64,000 bases of DNA from Paenibacillus albiflavus (GTDB taxonomy: Bacteria > Bacillota > Bacilli > Paenibacillales > NBRC-103111): positions 62,001 to 126,000 of the forward strand of contig NZ_SKFG01000010.1 in NCBI RefSeq assembly GCF_004344915.1, read 5' to 3'. A model generated the notes under the pieces. That model was not told the origin of the DNA, made no database searches, and saw nothing but the letters and a program-made list of their open reading frames with translations. Positions 62,826 to 64,000 of this stretch are shown here, in pieces (the stretch's first letter is position 1; each line of letters opens with the position of its first letter). The translations under genes were made by a program, and so were the position numbers.

Positions 62826-63092
62826 AAAGGGTGTAGCGCGAGATGTCCGCTGCGAGTACGGATCATTCTTACGATCGCTGTTGTCCCCAAATTTCTTAAT
62901 CTGATAAGCCATTTAATGGTAGAAATTCGGTGACAAAGCATATCCTTCCGAAGTAAGCTTTCCTGAGGAAAGCTTTGAGGCGAACGCTATCGCTTCTCCA
63001 GAACGATTCCATTCTCTCCGCTACCTTCGCGACTAGTGAATAGATACAAAAAACAACCGCATCGTTGTGCGGTTGTTCTATTTTTATTTGTT
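62826..63092. other. Intergenic region with repeat-like sequence
   Basis: Contains AAGCTTTCCTGAGGAAAGCTT (about 62955-62975, a stem with a three-base loop) and a sequence that reminds me of interspersed noncoding elements in Paenibacillus. No coding gene seen. Confidence 0.4.
63053..63085. terminator. Bidirectional terminator before the isomerase-like gene
   Basis: Stem AACAACCGCA / TGCGGTTGTT with T-runs on both strands. Confidence 0.88.
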
Positions 63093-63959
63093 CTACGCCT
63101 CATCCCATAACCTTCTAGCGTTAGCGAAGCTGGCGCTTGTGCCGCGTTCAGCTGCCTCAAACCCTTCAAATTCGATGGAAATCGGTCCTTTGTAGCCTGA
63201 TTCCTTGATGATTCGGATTATATAACGAACATCCATGTCGCCTTGTCCGAAGATTGCGCCCCTAATATAATTGCCATTCATCGTCTGAACCCAGCCTTCA
63301 CCTGGATATTCGTAAGCTCTACGGATATAAAAATCCTTAAAATGAATAATACTTGCTACAGATAAGCACTGCTTCACTGCTGCTACTGGATTCTCATCCA
63401 CACAGAGGAAGTTTCCAATATCTAGCAACATTTTGAAATTAGGACGGTTAACTGCCTGTACAATTCGCAACGAGCGATCACTAGGGGTTATGTAGAAGCC
63501 ATGATTTTCTATTGTTGTAGTAATGCCATAGGAAGCAGCATAATCCGCAATGATGCCACAAGCATCTACCAAATGCTCAAAATCTCCTTCGAATTGACCG
63601 ACAGATGATTGCTTGTATGCCCATGCCACAACGTCATGACGCATCTGGGATGAACCAAGACGAGCTGCAAGCTCGACCTGCTTCTTCACACGAGCCAGCT
63701 CTTGCCTGTATTCATCAGGCGTGCTTTGCAAGAAATTCGCCGATATCGCGTAGTTTGCAACTTCAAGACCTAGCTTACGGGTTGCATCAGCAATCTGCTC
63801 CACTGCTCCTGGATTCGTTTCAAAATCAATCCCATGCGGAGTAAATTCCACATGATCTGCACCTTGGGCTTTCACCCATTCCAGCATTTGTCTAACACTC
63901 ATCTCTTGCGAATGCAAGTTTGGATACAAACAATAAGAACTAATGCCTAACTTCATCAT
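63093..63959 (-). CDS. Sugar phosphate isomerase/epimerase (TIM-barrel, AP endonuclease 2-like)
   Basis: The 288-residue protein has the barrel motifs GADHVEFTPHGI, ITTTIENHGFYIT, KMLLDIGNFL, IIHFKDFYI and GPISIEFEGFE, with metal ligands Glu and His as in xylose-isomerase-like TIM barrels. It probably isomerises or epimerises a sugar or polyol. The start is at ATG 63959, with an ATG also at 63956. Its operon partner upstream, if any, is outside the window. Confidence 0.85.
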   Translation of the reverse strand: MMKLGISSYCLYPNLHSQEMSVRQMLEWVKAQGADHVEFTPHGIDFETNPGAVEQIADATRKLGLEVANYAISANFLQSTPDEYRQELARVKKQVELAARLGSSQMRHDVVAWAYKQSSVGQFEGDFEHLVDACGIIADYAASYGITTTIENHGFYITPSDRSLRIVQAVNRPNFKMLLDIGNFLCVDENPVAAVKQCLSVASIIHFKDFYIRRAYEYPGEGWVQTMNGNYIRGAIFGQGDMDVRYIIRIIKESGYKGPISIEFEGFEAAERGTSASFANARRLWDEA

Positions 63960-64000
63960 ACATAACCTTCTTCCTGGAAATATTGTACAATACCCCTATC

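Noticed and set aside
1-64000. rRNA, tRNA, CRISPR arrays, insertion sequences and riboswitches
   Set aside because: I found no cloverleaf, no rRNA-like stretch, no regularly spaced repeats, no transposase-like protein and no riboswitch class I could recognise; absence by eye is not proof.

Overview
The window looks like a chromosome segment of a spore-forming, low-GC Gram-positive bacterium of the Paenibacillaceae type (Paenibacillus or a close relative). The support is an intact sigma-K gene, two YjcZ-like sporulation microproteins, DUF421/DUF1657 proteins, a TnrA-type regulator next to class I glutamine synthetase, HPr kinase, LL-DAP aminotransferase and PerR-type boxes. Strong GGAGG-type ribosome sites and U-tailed hairpins are everywhere. 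I see no rRNA, tRNA, CRISPR array, transposase or integrase.

Layout. 0-5.4 kb: a truncated DUF421 gene diverging from a DUF1657 gene, two small unknown genes, an ABC transporter, thioredoxin-like and hemerythrin proteins, RidA and YkvA. 5.5-9.2 kb: a putative thiazole/oxazole peptide maturation cassette, namely a ThiF-like partner and a fused cyclodehydratase with a YcaO domain ending in PHPFP, followed by a 41-aa YjcZ-like microprotein carrying Ser-Cys-Ser-Cys. 9.3-11 kb: DUF2935 and sigK. 11.1-19.4 kb: an AT-rich, accessory-looking block with a VanR/VanS-type two-component system and an ABC exporter with lipoprotein but no van resistance enzymes; it ends near a decayed 45-bp copy of sigK. 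19.5-25.1 kb: ahpCF behind two PerR boxes, then a serine uptake and deamination operon. 25.6-32.1 kb: YheO-like regulator, TPP enzyme, SDR, the second YjcZ-like microprotein, L,D-transpeptidase, DUF421 protein and an FMN-dependent lactate-oxidising enzyme. 32.2-37.3 kb: an ApbE/haem-reductase-like/two-component operon that resembles a membrane redox module. 37.4-40.7 kb: ferritin-like protein and an ECF41 sigma factor in an operon with an NADH dehydrogenase-like protein. 40.8-52.4 kb: LpxA-like acyltransferase, housekeeping enzymes, FetAB-like transporter, GH1 glucosidase, HprK and an ArsB/NhaD-type permease. 52.6-62.3 kb: glnA-gltB-gltD-dapL-dapF, with tnrA divergent. The window ends in a TIM-barrel sugar isomerase-like gene.

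Connections. The glnA-gltBD-dapLF run has gaps of 43 bp or less and ends at a terminator, so glutamine synthesis, glutamate synthesis and the glutamate-using DapL step may be one nitrogen-controlled transcript; two identical 17-bp GlnR/TnrA boxes lie upstream. The VanR-like regulator and the ABC operon share a 20-bp element (19 of 20 identical), suggesting one autoregulated circuit. The ECF41 operon starts with a sequence close to the known ECF41 promoter.

Most promising for new biology are the TOMM-type cassette beside a Cys-bearing sporulation-type microprotein, the orphan VanRS-ABC block with its sigK scar, and the ApbE-centred redox operon. All functions were assigned by reading the sequence and from memory of families; no database search was run.
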